Shown here: positions 30,629 through 48,580 of the stretch, piece by piece
Layout: every line of letters begins with the position of its first letter
Numbering within the stretch: position 1 is the first letter of the stretch
Assembly (NCBI GenBank): GCA_035531755.1
Contig: DATKSK010000049.1
Coordinates: 41,222 to 105,221, forward strand
Direction: 5' to 3'
DNA length: 64,000 nucleotides
From: Acidimicrobiales bacterium
GTDB taxonomy: Bacteria; Actinomycetota; Acidimicrobiia; Acidimicrobiales; UBA8190
Made by a program: the position numbers and the translations under genes
The notes under the pieces: model-generated
The model's database searches: none
What the model saw: only the letters and a program-made list of their open reading frames with translations
Told to the model about the DNA's origin: nothing

Positions 30629-31623
30629 CAGTCGGACTCCTTGCGGAAGTGCGGCGTCTCGTGATGCTCGTTGCGCGTGCGGCGCTCGATCTCCTCTTCC
30701 TCCGCCAGCAGGCGCTCGAAGTCGTCCGCAGCGGGGGCGGCGCCGGGCAGCGGGGCCGCGGCGGGCAGCGTCTCCTCGGCGGCGCCGTCGGTGGCGTCGG
30801 CCGGGACGGCGGCCCCGTCACCGGTGTCGGGGGCGGTGTCCGGCGTCGGGATGACGCTGCCGGGCTCACCCTGCTCGGCGCGGCGACGGCCGCCGCCGGC
30901 GGTGACGAGCCGGCGCGGGCCGGACTGGCCCGACGTCTCGCCGGCGGCCATGGCGGCTTCGCGGGAGATCTTGTCCTCCGAGGAGAGCTTGTAGGGCAGG
31001 ATGTCGCCCTTGTAGATCCACACCTTCACGCCGATGCGGCCGAAGGTGGTGCGGGCCTCGCGGAAGCCGTAGTCGATGTCGGCCCGCAGCGTGTGCAGCG
31101 GCACGCGGCCTTCGCGGTAGCCCTCCTTGCGGGCCATCTCGGAGCCGCCCAGGCGGCCCGAGCACTGCACGCGCACCCCGAGCGCCCCGGCCTTGGTCAC
31201 CGTCTGCATGGCGCGTTTCATCGCCCGGCGGAACGCCACCCGGCGCGCCAGCTGGTCGGCGATGCTCTGGGCGATCAGGGCGGCGTCGAGCTCGGGCTGC
31301 TTGATCTCCTGGATGTTGAGCTGGATCCGGTTGCGCAGGCCCGTGATCTCCTCGATCTTCTTCTTCAGGCGGTCCGCCTCCGATCCCCGGCGGCCGATGA
31401 CGATCCCGGGCCGGGCCGTGTGGATGTCCACCCGCAGGCGGTCGCGCGTGCGCTCGATCTCGATCCGGCTCACCGCCGCCGACTCGAGCTGCGACGTGAG
31501 GTAGTCGCGGATCTTCCAGTCCTCGATGATGAAGTCCTGGTAGTGGCGCTCCTCGAACCAGCGCGACTTCCAGTCGGTGGTCACGCCGAGGCGGAACCCG
31601 TAGGGATTGACCTTCTGGCCCAT
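30628..31623 (-). CDS. rpsC: Ribosomal protein S3 (uS3) with long C-terminal tail
   Basis: A 30S head protein at the mRNA entry site. The core (1-215) shows [20 protein letters not shown], the KH-domain [16 protein letters not shown] and [12 protein letters not shown]. It is 331 residues long; a ~115-residue tail of Ala/Pro/Asp/Gly follows and ends in a charged, helix-like segment ([20 protein letters not shown]). S3 has mRNA helicase activity with S4 and S5, so a tail at this position could touch incoming mRNA; that is inference. It sits between rplV and rplP. Confidence 0.95.
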   Translation of the reverse strand: MGQKVNPYGFRLGVTTDWKSRWFEERHYQDFIIEDWKIRDYLTSQLESAAVSRIEIERTRDRLRVDIHTARPGIVIGRRGSEADRLKKKIEEITGLRNRIQLNIQEIKQPELDAALIAQSIADQLARRVAFRRAMKRAMQTVTKAGALGVRVQCSGRLGGSEMARKEGYREGRVPLHTLRADIDYGFREARTTFGRIGVKVWIYKGDILPYKLSSEDKISREAAMAAGETSGQSGPRRLVTAGGGRRRAEQGEPGSVIPTPDTAPDTGDGAAVPADATDGAAEETLPAAAPLPGAAPAADDFERLLAEEEEIERRTRNEHHETPHFRKESD

Positions 31624-31626
31624 GGC

Positions 31627-32388
31627 TCAGCCCTTCTCCTCGTCGGCGGCCCCGCCGTCGTCGCCATCGGCGTCACCGGCCTCGTCCGAGGCCCTCTCCG
31701 TGCTCTTGCGGGCCGCCCGGGCCCGTCGCTCCTCGGCGGCCGGCGCCTCGGGCTGGTCGACCTCGGTGTCGGTGTCGGCGTCGGTGTCGGTGGTGTCGAC
31801 GACCTCCTCGGTGGCCTCCACGTCGGTGTCGGTGACCTCCACGTCGGTGTCGGTGACCTCCACGTCGGCATCGTGGTCGGCGAGTGCGGTGGCCTCGTCC
31901 GCGTCCGCCCCGGGGCCCGTGGCGCCCTCACCCCGCCCGCCGCCGCGGCGCGATGCCGCCACCCGGCGCGAGCGCATCGCCGTGGTCGCCTCGGCCCGGC
32001 GCACCCGGCGCCGCTCGAGGCGGTCCTCCGGCAACCGGCTCACGATCACCGTGATGTGACAGGTCCGCTTGCGGATCCTCGTGGCACGGCCCCGGGCCCG
32101 CGGGCGCCAGCGCTTGAGCGTGGTGCCCTCGTCGGCGAAGCACGCCGAGACGTAGAGGTCCTCGGGGTCGAGCTGGTCGTTGTTGCGGGCGTTGGCGACG
32201 GCGGAGGCGAGCACCTTGCCCACGACGCGGGCGGCCTCGCGCGGCGTGGTCCGCAGCAGCTCCTCGGCGCGGTCCACGTCCATGCCCCGGACGAGGTCGA
32301 GCACCTGGCGGGCCTTGCTCGCCGACATCCGGTAGTGGCGGAGCACCGCCCGGGTCCCGGGGACCTCGTTGGTCTTCACACCGGGCAC
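31627..32388 (-). CDS. rplV: Ribosomal protein L22 (uL22) with long acidic tail
   Basis: The core (1-125) has RYR-like start HYRMSASKARQVLDLVRGM, ANARNNDQLDPEDLYVS and RWRPRARGRATRIRKRTCHI. The protein then runs on for ~125 residues of Asp/Thr/Val/Glu/Ala, including a seven-residue repeat (DVEVTDT) encoded by 21-base tandem repeats. Usual L22 is ~115 residues; other actinobacteria also have longer forms. L22 lines the exit tunnel and its C-terminus faces the outside. The start is GTG, one base after the rpsS stop. Confidence 0.94.
   Translation of the reverse strand: MPGVKTNEVPGTRAVLRHYRMSASKARQVLDLVRGMDVDRAEELLRTTPREAARVVGKVLASAVANARNNDQLDPEDLYVSACFADEGTTLKRWRPRARGRATRIRKRTCHITVIVSRLPEDRLERRRVRRAEATTAMRSRRVAASRRGGGRGEGATGPGADADEATALADHDADVEVTDTDVEVTDTDVEATEEVVDTTDTDADTDTEVDQPEAPAAEERRARAARKSTERASDEAGDADGDDGGAADEEKG
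31815..31872 (-). repeat. 21-base tandem repeat in the rplV tail
   Basis: Almost three copies with a 21-base period (copy starts at 31815, 31836 and 31857) encode the heptad DVEVTDT. Flanking sequence on both sides is degenerate GTC/GGT/GGC repeat coding for Asp, Thr and Ala. Confidence 0.8.
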
Positions 32389-32389
32389 G

Positions 32390-32668
32390 TCAGCGCCTCG
32401 CCGAGCGCTCTTGGCCGGCGTGGTACCGGAACGTCCGTGTCATGGCGAACTCCCCCAGCTTGTGGCCCACCATCGACTCGGTCACGTACACCGGGACGTG
32501 CTTGCGCCCGTCGTGCACGGCGATGGTGTGGCCCACCATGTCGGGGATGATCGTGGAGCGACGCGACCACGTCTTGATCACTCGCTTCTCGTTGGTGGCG
32601 TTGAGGGCGTCCACCTTCTTGAGGAGGTGGTCGTCGACGAAGGGCCCCTTCTTCAGGCTACGAGGCAT
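32390..32668 (-). CDS. rpsS: Ribosomal protein S19 (uS19)
   Basis: A 30S head protein of 92 residues. It begins [20 protein letters not shown] and has [20 protein letters not shown] and [17 protein letters not shown]. It lies between rplB and rplV, as in all S10 operons. Confidence 0.98.
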   Translation of the reverse strand: MPRSLKKGPFVDDHLLKKVDALNATNEKRVIKTWSRRSTIIPDMVGHTIAVHDGRKHVPVYVTESMVGHKLGEFAMTRTFRYHAGQERSARR

Positions 32669-32692
32669 GCGGCACTGCTCCTTCGGCTCCGG

Positions 32693-33529
32693 TCATCGGC
32701 GTGCGCCGCGGCTGCGCCGGCGGCGCACGATCATCGGGTCGGACGACTTGTGCCGGGGACGCGTGCGGCCCTCGGGCTTGCCCCACGGCGACACGGGGTG
32801 CCGCCCACCGGAGGACTTGCCCTCACCACCGCCGAGGGGGTGGTCGACCGGGTTCATGGCGACGCCGCGGGTCTGCGGGCGCACGCCCTTCCACCGGTTG
32901 CGGCCCGCCTTGCCGATCGAGATCAGCTCGGCCTCGGCGTTGCCCACCTCGCCCAGGGTGCCGCGGCAGTCGATGGGCACGCGGCGCATCTCGGTCGACG
33001 GCAGCCGCAGCGTGGCGAACTGGCCCTCCTTGGCGACCAGCTGCGCGCTCATCCCCGCGCCGCGGGCGAGCTTGCCGCCCTGGCCCGGACGCAGCTCGAT
33101 GTTGTGCACGGTCGAGCCCACCGGGATGTAGCGCAGGGGCAGCGCGTTGCCGGGACGGATCTCCGACCCCTGGCCGCTCCCCAGGACGTCGCCCACCTTC
33201 ACCTGGGCAGGGGCGAGGATGTAGCGCTTCTCACCGTCGTAGTAGTGCAGCAGGGCGATGCGGGCATTGCGGTTCGGGTCGTACTCGATGGCGGCCACCT
33301 TGGCGGGCACGCCGTCCTTGTCGCGCTTGAAGTCGATGATCCGGTACTGCTGCTTGTGGCCGCCACCGCGGTGGCGGGCCGTCTTGCGCCCGTAGCTGTT
33401 GCGGCCACCGGTCCCGGGCTTGGGGACCACGAGCGACCGCTCGGGCTTGGACCGCGTGATCTCCGAGAAGTCCGACACCGACTGGAAGCGTCGGGCGGGG
33501 CTGGTGGGCTTGCGCTTGCGCAGGGGCAT
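32693..33529 (-). CDS. rplB: Ribosomal protein L2 (uL2)
   Basis: A 50S protein needed for peptidyl transfer and subunit joining, 278 residues. It shows [50 protein letters not shown] and the C-terminal [17 protein letters not shown] with its functional histidine region. Confidence 0.98.
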   Translation of the reverse strand: MPLRKRKPTSPARRFQSVSDFSEITRSKPERSLVVPKPGTGGRNSYGRKTARHRGGGHKQQYRIIDFKRDKDGVPAKVAAIEYDPNRNARIALLHYYDGEKRYILAPAQVKVGDVLGSGQGSEIRPGNALPLRYIPVGSTVHNIELRPGQGGKLARGAGMSAQLVAKEGQFATLRLPSTEMRRVPIDCRGTLGEVGNAEAELISIGKAGRNRWKGVRPQTRGVAMNPVDHPLGGGEGKSSGGRHPVSPWGKPEGRTRPRHKSSDPMIVRRRRSRGARR

Positions 33530-33541
33530 CGGAAAGGCCTC

Positions 33542-33831
33542 TCAGCTCTTCTCGAACAGGTCGATCTTGTCGCCACCGGCGAGGGTGACCACCGCCCGCT
33601 TCGTCGACGGGCGGGTCCCCACGGTGTTGGTCTTGCGGTTGCGACGCTTCTTGCCCTTGCGATTCAAGGTGTTCACGCTCTTCACCCGCACGCCGAAGAC
33701 CTGCTCCACGGCCTGGCGGACGTCGATCTTGGTGGCGTCGGGGGCGACGACGAAGATGTAGACGCCGTCCTCCATGAGGGCGTAGGACTTCTCGGACACG
33801 ACGGGGCGCATCAGCACCTGCTCGGGGTTCT

Positions 33832-33835
<4 letters not shown>
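33542..33835 (-). CDS. rplW: Ribosomal protein L23 (uL23)
   Basis: A 50S exit-tunnel protein and docking site for trigger factor and SRP, 97 residues. It has EQVLMRPVVSEKSYALMEDG, DVRQAVEQVFGVRVKSVNTL and KTNTVGTRPSTKRAVVTL. The GTG at 33835 overlaps the rplD stop as GTGA, which fixes the start; the frame upstream is shadow. Confidence 0.97.
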
Positions 33836-34805
<970 letters not shown>

Positions 34806-34809
<4 letters not shown>

Positions 34810-35462
34810 GACCGGCTCACCGCGTTGGAGCCCTTCACGGTGTCGCGCAGTACGACCATGCCGCCACGGGGCCCCGGCACCGCCCCGCGCACGAGGATCA
34901 GCTCGCGCTCCGGGTCTGCCTGCACCACCTCGAGGTTGAGGGTGGTGACCTGGTGCCCGCCCATGCGGCCCGCCATGCGCGTGCCCTTGAACACCCGGGC
35001 CGGCGTGGCGCAGGCGCCGATGGAGCCGGGCGAGCGGTGCTTCTTGTGGTTGCCGTGGGCGGCGCCCTGGCCCTTGAAGTTGTGGCGCTTCATGGCCCCG
35101 GCGAAGCCCTTGCCCTTGGACACGGCGATGGCGTCCACCCGCTCACCGGCGGTGAGGAGGTCGGCGGTGAGCTGCTGGCCGACCTCGAAGCCGCTGGCGT
35201 CGTCGATGCGCAGCTCCACCAGGTGCCGCCCGGGCTCGACGCCGGCGGCCGCGAAGTGGCCCTGCTCGGGCTTGTTCAGGCTCGAGGCCCGGCGGACCCC
35301 CCAGGTGACCTGGAGTGCGGAGTACCCCTCGCGCTCGAGCGTCTTCACCTGGACCACGCGCATGGGCGCGACCTTCAGGACCGTCACCGGCACGGCGCGG
35401 TTGTGCTCGTCCCAGACCTGGGTCATGCCGACCTTCTCGCCGACGATCGCCTTGGTCGCCAC
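34806..35462 (-). CDS. rplC: Ribosomal protein L3 (uL3)
   Basis: A 50S assembly initiator near the peptidyl-transferase centre, 218 residues. It begins MATKAIVGEKVGMTQVWDEHN and shows GFAGAMKRHNFKGQGAAHGN, HRSPGSIGACATPARVFKGT and RMGGHQVTTLNLEVV. It is separated from rpsJ by an unusually long 298-base gap. Confidence 0.98.
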
Positions 35463-35760
35463 TGTGGGTGGGGTCCTTCCGTCCTCGTGCTGGGGCGGCC
35501 GCCGTCGGGCGGCACGCCTGGTTCGGTTCTACGGCGCCGTCGCCGGCGCCCGGTTTCCATGCCAACGCTCCGCCCGGGGATCCGGAGCGGAGCGCGTGCC
35601 AGGTTCTGCCCCGAGGTCCCCACCGGGCGAGCCCGGCAGGCGCTCGGAGACGTCGAAACGGTTCAACCGGGCCGAAATCGGCCCGACCTGCGACGTTACA
35701 CCATGGTTCGGAGGCCTGCCAGCCGGATTCGCCCCTTCGGACAGGGCGGGCGCGGCAGGG
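35463..35760 (-). other. 298-base gap between rpsJ and rplC
   Basis: No convincing gene is present; frames across it are short and shadow-like. On the minus strand there is a 7-bp stem-loop (CGGGCCG, 4-base loop, CGGCCCG) at 35668-35685, followed by TTGAAC and TTTCG but no T-tract. It could be an attenuator or leader element controlling rplC onward, or an internal promoter region. Neighbouring S10 genes have gaps of 0-30 bases, so this gap stands out. Confidence 0.4.
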
Positions 35761-36087
35761 TCAGACGTTCTGGATCTTGATCTCGATGTCGACGCCGGCG
35801 GGCAGGTCGAGGCGCTGCAGGGAGTCGACGGTCTTGGGCGTGTGCTCCACGATGTCGACGAGGCGCTTGTGCACCTGCATCTCGAAGTGCTCGCGGCTGT
35901 CCTTGTACTTGTGCGGCGAGCGGATCACCGTGTAGCGGTGCCGCTCGGTGGGCAGTGGCACGGGGCCCTGCACCTTGGCCTGCGTCCGCAGGACCGTCTG
36001 CACGATCTTCTCGGTCGACTGGTCGAGGACCTCGTGGTCGTAGGCCTTCAACCTGATCCGGATCTTCTGGCGCGATGCGTCGGCCAC
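35761..36087 (-). CDS. rpsJ: Ribosomal protein S10 (uS10)
   Basis: A 30S head protein that also serves as NusE in antitermination, 108 residues. It has [41 protein letters not shown] and [28 protein letters not shown]. It follows tuf by 40 bases. Confidence 0.98.
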   Translation of the reverse strand: MADASRQKIRIRLKAYDHEVLDQSTEKIVQTVLRTQAKVQGPVPLPTERHRYTVIRSPHKYKDSREHFEMQVHKRLVDIVEHTPKTVDSLQRLDLPAGVDIEIKIQNV

Positions 36088-36127
36088 GGTCGTTCTCCGT
36101 TCCCTGTCCGTCCGCGCGCCCTGATCC

Positions 36128-37315
36128 CTACTTCAGGATCTTGGTGACGCGACCGGAGCCCACGGTGCGGCCACCCTCGCGGATGGCGAACAGCAGGCCC
36201 TCGTCCATGGCGATCGGCTTCTGGAGCTCGACGGTCATCTCGGTGTTGTCGCCGGGCATGACCATCTCCGTCCCCTCGGGGAGGGTGATGGAACCGGTCA
36301 CGTCGGTGGTCCGGAAGTAGAACTGCGGACGGTAGTTGTTGAAGAACGGCTTGTGGCGGCCGCCCTCCTCCTTGGTGAGCACGTAGACGTTCGCCTCGAA
36401 GTTCGTGTGGGGGGTGATGGACCCCGGCTTGGCCAGGACCTGGCCGCGCTCGACGTCCTCCTTCTTCGTGCCGCGCAGGAGGGCGCCGATGTTGTCGCCG
36501 GCCCGGCCCTCGTCGAGGAGCTTGCGGAACATCTCGACACCGGTGACCACGGTCTTCTGGGTCGCCCGCAGCCCGACGATCTCGATCTCCTCGCCCACCT
36601 TGACCTGCCCCTGCTCCACCTTGCCGGTCACGACGGTGCCGCGGCCGGTGATGGACATGACATCCTCGATGGGCATCAGGAAGGGCTTGTCGATGGGACG
36701 CTCGGGCTCGGGGATGTAGTTGTCCACGGCGTCCATGAGCTCGAGGATCTTGGGCGTCCACTCGGCGTCGCCCTCGAGCGCCTTCAGGGCGCTCACCCGG
36801 ATGACCGGTACGTCGTCGCCGGGGAAGTCGTACTGCGTGAGCAGCTCGCGGACCTCGAGCTCGACGAGGTCGAGGAGCTCCTCGTCGTCGACCATGTCGG
36901 CCTTGTTGAGCGCCACCACGATGTGAGGCACGCCCACCTGGCGGGCGAGCAGGACGTGCTCACGCGTCTGGGGCATGGGGCCGTCGGCCGCCGAGACGAC
37001 CAGGATGGCGCCGTCGACCTGGGCGGCGCCGGTGATCATGTTCTTGATGTAGTCGGCGTGGCCGGGCATGTCGACGTGCGCGTAGTGGCGCTTGTCCGTC
37101 TCGTACTCCACGTGGGCGATCGAGATGGTGATCCCGCGCTGCTTCTCCTCGGGGGCCTTGTCGATCTGGTCGAAGGGCGTGAACGCGACGTTGGGGTTCT
37201 TCTCGGACAGGACCTTGGTGATGGCCGCGGTCAGCGTGGTCTTGCCATGGTCGATATGCCCCATCGTCCCGATGTTGACGTGAGGCTTCGAGCGCTCGAA
37301 CTTCTGCTTGGCCAT
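36128..37315 (-). CDS. tuf: Elongation factor Tu
   Basis: A GTPase that delivers aminoacyl-tRNA to the ribosome, 395 residues. G motifs: [25 protein letters not shown] and SALK. The switch I segment reads [18 protein letters not shown]. The C-terminus ends [15 protein letters not shown]. The ATG giving [16 protein letters not shown] was chosen over an in-frame start 11 codons earlier. It follows fusA. Confidence 0.98.
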   Translation of the reverse strand: MAKQKFERSKPHVNIGTMGHIDHGKTTLTAAITKVLSEKNPNVAFTPFDQIDKAPEEKQRGITISIAHVEYETDKRHYAHVDMPGHADYIKNMITGAAQVDGAILVVSAADGPMPQTREHVLLARQVGVPHIVVALNKADMVDDEELLDLVELEVRELLTQYDFPGDDVPVIRVSALKALEGDAEWTPKILELMDAVDNYIPEPERPIDKPFLMPIEDVMSITGRGTVVTGKVEQGQVKVGEEIEIVGLRATQKTVVTGVEMFRKLLDEGRAGDNIGALLRGTKKEDVERGQVLAKPGSITPHTNFEANVYVLTKEEGGRHKPFFNNYRPQFYFRTTDVTGSITLPEGTEMVMPGDNTEMTVELQKPIAMDEGLLFAIREGGRTVGSGRVTKILK

Positions 37316-37421
37316 GCTGTCGCTCCGGCTCCCTGTCTCCGGCGGCACCCCCTCGGGGACCGCCTGCTTGCTGTGTCTGGTCGTTCCTGCGGTGCTGCGT
37401 CGGCGTGCTGTGCGAGCGCCG

Positions 37422-39515
<2,094 letters not shown>

Positions 39516-39586
39516 GGTGCTGTGCTCTCAGGTCGTTCGTGGATGGGGCCCGGCCGGAACGGCGATGCCCGCCGGGCGGCGTCGCA

Positions 39587-40057
39587 CTACCAGCGGTAGT
39601 GGGCGAAGGCCTTGTTGGACTCGGCCATCTTGTGCATGTCCTCCCGGCGCTTCACCGCCGCGCCGGTGCCGTTGGCGGCGTCGAGGACCTCGTTGGCGAG
39701 GCGCTCGGCCATCGTCTTCTCGCGGCGCTGGCGGGAGAACCCGACCAGCCACCGGATGGCCAGGGTGGTCGCCCGGCGGGGCCGGACCTCGACGGGGACC
39801 TGGTAGGTGGCGCCACCCACGCGGCGGCTCTTCACCTCGAGCTCGGGGCGGGTGTTCTCCACGGCGCGTTTGAGGATCGACACGGGGTCGCCACCGGTCT
39901 TGTCGCGCACCACGTCGAGCGCCTGGTACACGACGCGCTCGGCCAGGGTGCGCTTGCCGCGCGACAGGACCTTGTTGACCACCTGGGTGACCAGCACCGA
40001 CCGGAAGACCGGGTCGGGGGCGAGCTCGCGTCGGGCGGCGGGGCCGTTGCGGGGCAC
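39587..40057 (-). CDS. rpsG: Ribosomal protein S7 (uS7)
   Basis: A 16S 3'-domain assembly initiator of 156 residues. It has the signature [42 protein letters not shown] and ends [11 protein letters not shown]. It follows rpsL by one base. Confidence 0.98.
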   Translation of the reverse strand: MPRNGPAARRELAPDPVFRSVLVTQVVNKVLSRGKRTLAERVVYQALDVVRDKTGGDPVSILKRAVENTRPELEVKSRRVGGATYQVPVEVRPRRATTLAIRWLVGFSRQRREKTMAERLANEVLDAANGTGAAVKRREDMHKMAESNKAFAHYRW

Positions 40058-40058
40058 C

Positions 40059-40430
40059 TCAGGACTCCTTCTTGGCGCCGTAGCGCGACCGTGCCTGGTT
40101 GCGCTCGCGGACCCCGGCGGCGTCGAGCGCGCCCCGGATCACCTTGTAGCGCACACCGGGCAGGTCCTTCACCCGGCCGCCGCGCACGAGGACGATGGAG
40201 TGCTCCTGGAGGTTGTGGCCCACCCCGGGGATGTACGCGCTGACCTCGATGCCGCTCGTCAGCCGCACGCGGGCCACCTTGCGCAACGCCGAGTTCGGCT
40301 TCTTGGGCGTGGTGGTGAAGACGCGCGTGCACACGCCGCGACGCTGCGGGGCGCCCTTGAGCGCCGGCGTCTTCGTCTTCGTCTGCTTCGATGCCCGCCC
40401 CTTGCGGACGAGCTGCTCGATCGTGGGCAC
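40059..40430 (-). CDS. rpsL: Ribosomal protein S12 (uS12)
   Basis: A decoding-centre protein of 123 residues. It begins [20 protein letters not shown] and has [20 protein letters not shown] and [15 protein letters not shown]. The lysines that mutate to streptomycin resistance in other bacteria (in PKKPNS and RVKDLPG) are wild type. The GTG at 40430 has GAGGT upstream. It is first gene of the str operon, with its own promoter. Confidence 0.98.
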   Translation of the reverse strand: MPTIEQLVRKGRASKQTKTKTPALKGAPQRRGVCTRVFTTTPKKPNSALRKVARVRLTSGIEVSAYIPGVGHNLQEHSIVLVRGGRVKDLPGVRYKVIRGALDAAGVRERNQARSRYGAKKES

Positions 40431-40520
40431 GCGTGACCTCTGGCCGTTTTCTGGACGGGGAACTACTCGGGGGACCTGCCGGGCGCGCCACCCAGGGACG
40501 ACGCGCCGCGCGAGCAGGCA

Positions 40521-40550
40521 ATGGTAGAGCCTACCGTGGCTCCTGGGCAA
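40521..40550 (-). promoter_or_regulatory. Promoter for the str operon (rpsL)
   Basis: On the minus strand TTGCCC (40550-40545), an 18-base spacer and TACCAT (40526-40521). The start near 40514 would give a leader of about 85 bases before the rpsL GTG. It lies just after the hairpin that follows rpoC. Confidence 0.55.
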
Positions 40551-40565
40551 TCGCGCCGGGCGTGG

Positions 40566-40581
40566 CGGGGCCGTCCACCGG

Positions 40582-40591
<10 letters not shown>
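40566..40591 (-). terminator. Hairpin at the end of rpoC
   Basis: A 7-bp inverted repeat (CGGGGCC... as CGGGGCC/GGCCCCG) with a 12-base loop that contains the rpoC stop codon. There is no T-tract. It is followed within 40 bases by the rpsL promoter candidate, so it may end the rpoBC transcript in part. Confidence 0.45.
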
Positions 40592-44694
<4,103 letters not shown>

Positions 44695-44696
44695 GG

Positions 44697-47600
44697 CTAG
44701 AAGCTCCTCTCCGCAGCGCGGCGCTCGTCTTCCTCGTCCGACCCGCGTTCGGGACGGCTGATGTCGATGCCCAGCTCCTCGGCCGTCCGGAAGACGTCCT
44801 CGTCGAGCTCTCGCATCTCGATCTCCTCACCGGTGGTCGACAGCACCTCGACGTTGAGGCACAGCGACTGCATCTCCTTGATGAGCACCTTGAAGCTCTC
44901 CGGGATGCCCGGCTCGGGGATGTTCTCCCCCTTGACGATGGCCTCGTAGACCTTCACCCGGCCGAGGACGTCGTCGGACTTGATGGTGAGCAGCTCCTGC
45001 AGGGCGTAGGCGGCGCCGTAGGCCTCGAGGGCCCAGACCTCCATCTCGCCGAAGCGCTGCCCGCCGAACTGGGCCTTCCCACCCAGGGGCTGCTGGGTGA
45101 TCATCGAGTACGGGCCGGTCGAGCGGGCGTGGATCTTGTCGTCCACGAGGTGGGCGAGCTTCAGGATGTAGACGTAGCCCACCGAGATGGGGTTGTCGTA
45201 GCGCTCGCCCGTCCGCCCGTTGTACAGCGCCGCCTTGCCGTCGGGGCCGATGAGACGGTCGCCGTCGGCCGAGTCGGAGTGCAGCCGCTCGAACAGCTTC
45301 CTGATGGTGGGGTGCCGCCCGGCGTCCTCCTCCTCGTCCCAGTGGGCGCCGTCGAATGCGGGCGTCGACACCCATACGGCCGGGTCGGTGCGCGGCCGTG
45401 TCTTGGTGCCCTGCCCCGGGTCCGGGTCCGGCTCGACGCCGTCGCCGTCCCAGCCCCAGCGGGCCGCGTAGCCGAGGTGCGACTCGAGCACCTGGCCCAC
45501 GTTCATCCGGCTGGGCACGCCCAGCGGGTTCAGGATGATGTCGACGGGGGTCCCGTCGGAGAGGTACGGCATGTCCTCGACCGGGAGGATCTTGGAGATG
45601 ACGCCCTTGTTGCCGTGGCGGCCGGCGAGCTTGTCGCCCTCGGAGATCTTGCGCTTCTGGGCCACGTACACCCGCACCAGCTGGTTCACCCCGGGGGGCA
45701 GCTCGTGGGAGTCCTCCCGCGAGAACACCCGGACGTCGATCACCTTGCCCGACTCGCCGTGGGGCACCTTGAGCGACGTGTCGCGGACCTCGCGGGCCTT
45801 CTCGCCGAAGATGGCGCGCAGGAGGCGCTCCTCGGGGGTCTGCTCGGTCTCGCCCTTGGGGGTCACCTTGCCGACGAGCACGTCGCCCGCGTCGACCTCG
45901 GCCCCGATGCGGATGATGCCGCGCTCGTCGAGGTCGGCGAGGATCTCCTCCGACAGGTTCGGGATGTCCCGGGTGATCTCCTCGGCGCCGAGCTTGGTGT
46001 CCCGGGCGTCGACCTCGTGCTCCTCGATGTGGATGGAGGTGAGCACGTCGTCGCGCACGAGGCGCTCCGACAGGATGATGGCGTCCTCGTAGTTGTAGCC
46101 CTCCCACGGCATGAAGGCGACGAGGAGGTTCTTCCCGAGCGCCAGCTCGCCGTTGTGGGTGGCGGACCCGTCGGCCAGGACGTCGTTGGCCCCGACCCGC
46201 TGGCCCTCGTCCACGATGACCTTCTGGTTGATCGACGTGTTCTGGTTGGACCGGCGGAACTTGGCCAGGGTGTAGCGCCTGCGGCCGAGATCGTGGCCGA
46301 GGCGGTCGCGCTGGCCGGCCTTGTACTCCACCACGATGTGGTCGCCCGAGACCTCGGCCACGGTCCCCTCGCCCTCGGAGAGCAGCACGTCACCGGCGTC
46401 CTGGGCGGCCCGGGCCTCGACCCCGGTGCCGATGTACGGCGCCTCGGGGACGACGAGCGGGACGGCCTGCTTCTGCATGTTGGCGCCCATCAGGGCCCGG
46501 TTGGCGTCGTCGTGCTCGACGAAGGGGATCAGCGCGGTGGACACCGACACGATCTGCTTGGGCGAGACGTCCATGAGGTCGACCTCGGCCGGCGGCACGT
46601 AGTCGATCTCGCTGGTGGTGCCGTAGGACGTCGAGGTGGCACCCACGCGCACACCCGCGCCCTGCGGGCCACGGCGGACGAGCACGCGCTCGTCGACGAA
46701 ACGGCCGCGCTCGTCGAGCTTGGCGTTCGCCTGGGCGATGACGTGCTCCTCCTCCTCGTCGGCGGCCAGGTAGACGATCTCGTCGCTCACCCGCCCGTCC
46801 ACGACGCGGCGGTAGGGGGTCTCGATGAAGCCGTACTCGTTGACCCGGGCGTAGGTGGCGAGGGCGCCGATGAGGCCGATGTTCGGGCCCTCGGGCGTCT
46901 CGATGGGGCACATGCGCCCGTAGTGGGAGCTGTGCACGTCACGGACCTCGAAGCCGGCCCGCTCACGGGAGAGGCCGCCGGGCCCGAGGGCCGAGAGCCG
47001 CCGCTTGTGGGCCAGGCCCGACAGCGGGTTGTTCTGGTCCATGAACTGGCTCAGCTGGCTGGTCCCGAAGAACTCCTTGATCGCCGCCACTACGGGCCGG
47101 ATGTTGATCAGGGTCTGGGGGGTGATGGCCTCGACGTCCTGGGTGGTCATGCGCTCGCGGACCACCCGCTCCATCCGGGACAGCCCCACGCGGACCTGGT
47201 TCTGGATGAGCTCGCCCACCGACCGGATCCGGCGGTTGGCGAAGTGGTCCTGGTCGTCGATCCGGTACCCCGACTCGCCGTCGGCGAGGTGGAGCATGTA
47301 GGTGGCGGTGGCGAGGATCTCCGAGGGGCTCAGCACGCCCTGGTCGGGGGCGGGCCGCTCGAGGTCGATGTCGAGGATGCTCGAGACCCGCTCGATCTCG
47401 GGGCCGAGCTTCCGGTTGAGCTTGTAGCGGCCCACCCGGGTCAGGTCGTAGCGCTTGGGGTTGAAGAAGGCGTTCTCGAAGTAGGCGCGGGCGGCCTCGG
47501 CCGACAGCGGCTCGCCGGGGCGGGCCCGCTTGTAGATCTCGAGGAGGGCCTCCTCGCGGGTGGGGGCGAGCTCGCGCTCCTTCTCCCACTGGCCCTCGAG

Positions 47601-48257
47601 GAAGTCGAAATGGCGGACGAACCGGTTGAGGAACCCCTCGTCCTCGTAGCCGAGCGCCCGCAGCAGCACGAACAGCGACAGACGGCGCTTGCGGGCCACG
47701 CGGGCGCCCGCGGTGACGTCCTTCGACGGCTTGGCCTCGACGTCGAACTCGATCCACTCGCCGCGGTAGGGGTGGACGGTCCCGGTGACGATGGTCTTGG
47801 CGTCGCGGCCGGGCTGGAAGATGACGCCCGGGGACCGCACCAGCTGGCTCACCACGACTCGCTCGGTGCCGTTGATGATGAAGGTGCCCTTGTCCGTCAT
47901 CATCGGGAAGTCCCCCATGAAGACGGTCTGCTCCTTGATCTCCCCCGTCTGCGCGTTCATGAACCGCGCCCGGACGAACACGGGTGCGGCGTAGGTCATG
48001 TCCTTCTCCTTGCACTCCTCCTCCTGGAACTTCGGAGGCGGGCGCAGGTCGGGGTCGGACGGGTCGTACTCGAGCTCCAGGCTCAGCTGGCCGGTGAAGT
48101 CCTCGATCGGGCTGATGTCGGCGAACGCCTCGGCCAGACCCTTGTCCAGGAACCAGCGGAACGAGTCCCGCTGGATGGCGATGAGGTCCGGCAGGCGCAG
48201 GACCTCATCGAGGTTGGCGAACGAGAAGCGTTCCGGGCTCTTGGACCGTGGAGACAA
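44697..48257 (-). CDS. rpoB: RNA polymerase beta subunit
   Basis: The 1186-residue beta subunit. The rifampicin region reads [20 protein letters not shown] then [18 protein letters not shown], with the residues that usually mutate in resistant strains all wild type. [20 protein letters not shown] and the C-terminal [20 protein letters not shown] are present. The start is TTG at 48257, supported by GGAGGAG seven bases upstream. A 351-base gap with promoter candidates separates it from rplL. Confidence 0.98.
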   Translation of the reverse strand: MSPRSKSPERFSFANLDEVLRLPDLIAIQRDSFRWFLDKGLAEAFADISPIEDFTGQLSLELEYDPSDPDLRPPPKFQEEECKEKDMTYAAPVFVRARFMNAQTGEIKEQTVFMGDFPMMTDKGTFIINGTERVVVSQLVRSPGVIFQPGRDAKTIVTGTVHPYRGEWIEFDVEAKPSKDVTAGARVARKRRLSLFVLLRALGYEDEGFLNRFVRHFDFLEGQWEKERELAPTREEALLEIYKRARPGEPLSAEAARAYFENAFFNPKRYDLTRVGRYKLNRKLGPEIERVSSILDIDLERPAPDQGVLSPSEILATATYMLHLADGESGYRIDDQDHFANRRIRSVGELIQNQVRVGLSRMERVVRERMTTQDVEAITPQTLINIRPVVAAIKEFFGTSQLSQFMDQNNPLSGLAHKRRLSALGPGGLSRERAGFEVRDVHSSHYGRMCPIETPEGPNIGLIGALATYARVNEYGFIETPYRRVVDGRVSDEIVYLAADEEEEHVIAQANAKLDERGRFVDERVLVRRGPQGAGVRVGATSTSYGTTSEIDYVPPAEVDLMDVSPKQIVSVSTALIPFVEHDDANRALMGANMQKQAVPLVVPEAPYIGTGVEARAAQDAGDVLLSEGEGTVAEVSGDHIVVEYKAGQRDRLGHDLGRRRYTLAKFRRSNQNTSINQKVIVDEGQRVGANDVLADGSATHNGELALGKNLLVAFMPWEGYNYEDAIILSERLVRDDVLTSIHIEEHEVDARDTKLGAEEITRDIPNLSEEILADLDERGIIRIGAEVDAGDVLVGKVTPKGETEQTPEERLLRAIFGEKAREVRDTSLKVPHGESGKVIDVRVFSREDSHELPPGVNQLVRVYVAQKRKISEGDKLAGRHGNKGVISKILPVEDMPYLSDGTPVDIILNPLGVPSRMNVGQVLESHLGYAARWGWDGDGVEPDPDPGQGTKTRPRTDPAVWVSTPAFDGAHWDEEEDAGRHPTIRKLFERLHSDSADGDRLIGPDGKAALYNGRTGERYDNPISVGYVYILKLAHLVDDKIHARSTGPYSMITQQPLGGKAQFGGQRFGEMEVWALEAYGAAYALQELLTIKSDDVLGRVKVYEAIVKGENIPEPGIPESFKVLIKEMQSLCLNVEVLSTTGEEIEMRELDEDVFRTAEELGIDISRPERGSDEEDERRAAERSF

Positions 48258-48499
48258 CGGTCGACTCCTCCCAGGTGAGGTGACAGGCGGGCAGTGACAG
48301 GACTGGAGCGACGGGGCTGGACGACGGGACCTCCCCGGAGGGCCCGGGACGGGACGGCAGGGACGGGACGGCTACGGGGTGGAGCGGGTGACGGACGGGG
48401 GGACGGCGATGATCAGTCCTGCGGCGCAGGCGCGCTGGCGCGCGTCATCCCGCCGGAATTGGCAGGGGTGGCGCGAAAGCAGGGGCACGGCAACCGCAC

Positions 48500-48528
48500 A
48501 GCATACGCGCGCGCGCCGTGTGAAGCAA
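48500..48528 (-). promoter_or_regulatory. Promoter candidate for rpoBC (proximal)
   Basis: On the minus strand TTGCTT (48528-48523), a 17-base spacer with alternating CG, and TATGCT (48505-48500). Start near 48493 gives a ~235-base leader before rpoB. It lies in the 351-base rplL-rpoB gap, which holds no gene. Confidence 0.55.
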
Positions 48529-48551
48529 CCCCTTCCGGAGCTGCCACGGAC

Positions 48552-48580
48552 AGGCTACGGACGGGCCAGGGTGCAGTCAA
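48552..48580 (-). promoter_or_regulatory. Promoter candidate for rpoBC (distal)
   Basis: On the minus strand TTGACT (48580-48575), a 17-base spacer and TAGCCT (48557-48552). It lies about 30 bases past the rplL stop. With the proximal site it forms a tandem pair that could uncouple rpoBC from the rplJL genes. Confidence 0.5.

Noticed and set aside
48506..48517. Alternating CG run as a sequencing artefact
   Set aside because: It is short, sits as the spacer of a well-formed promoter, and nothing around it suggests an error.
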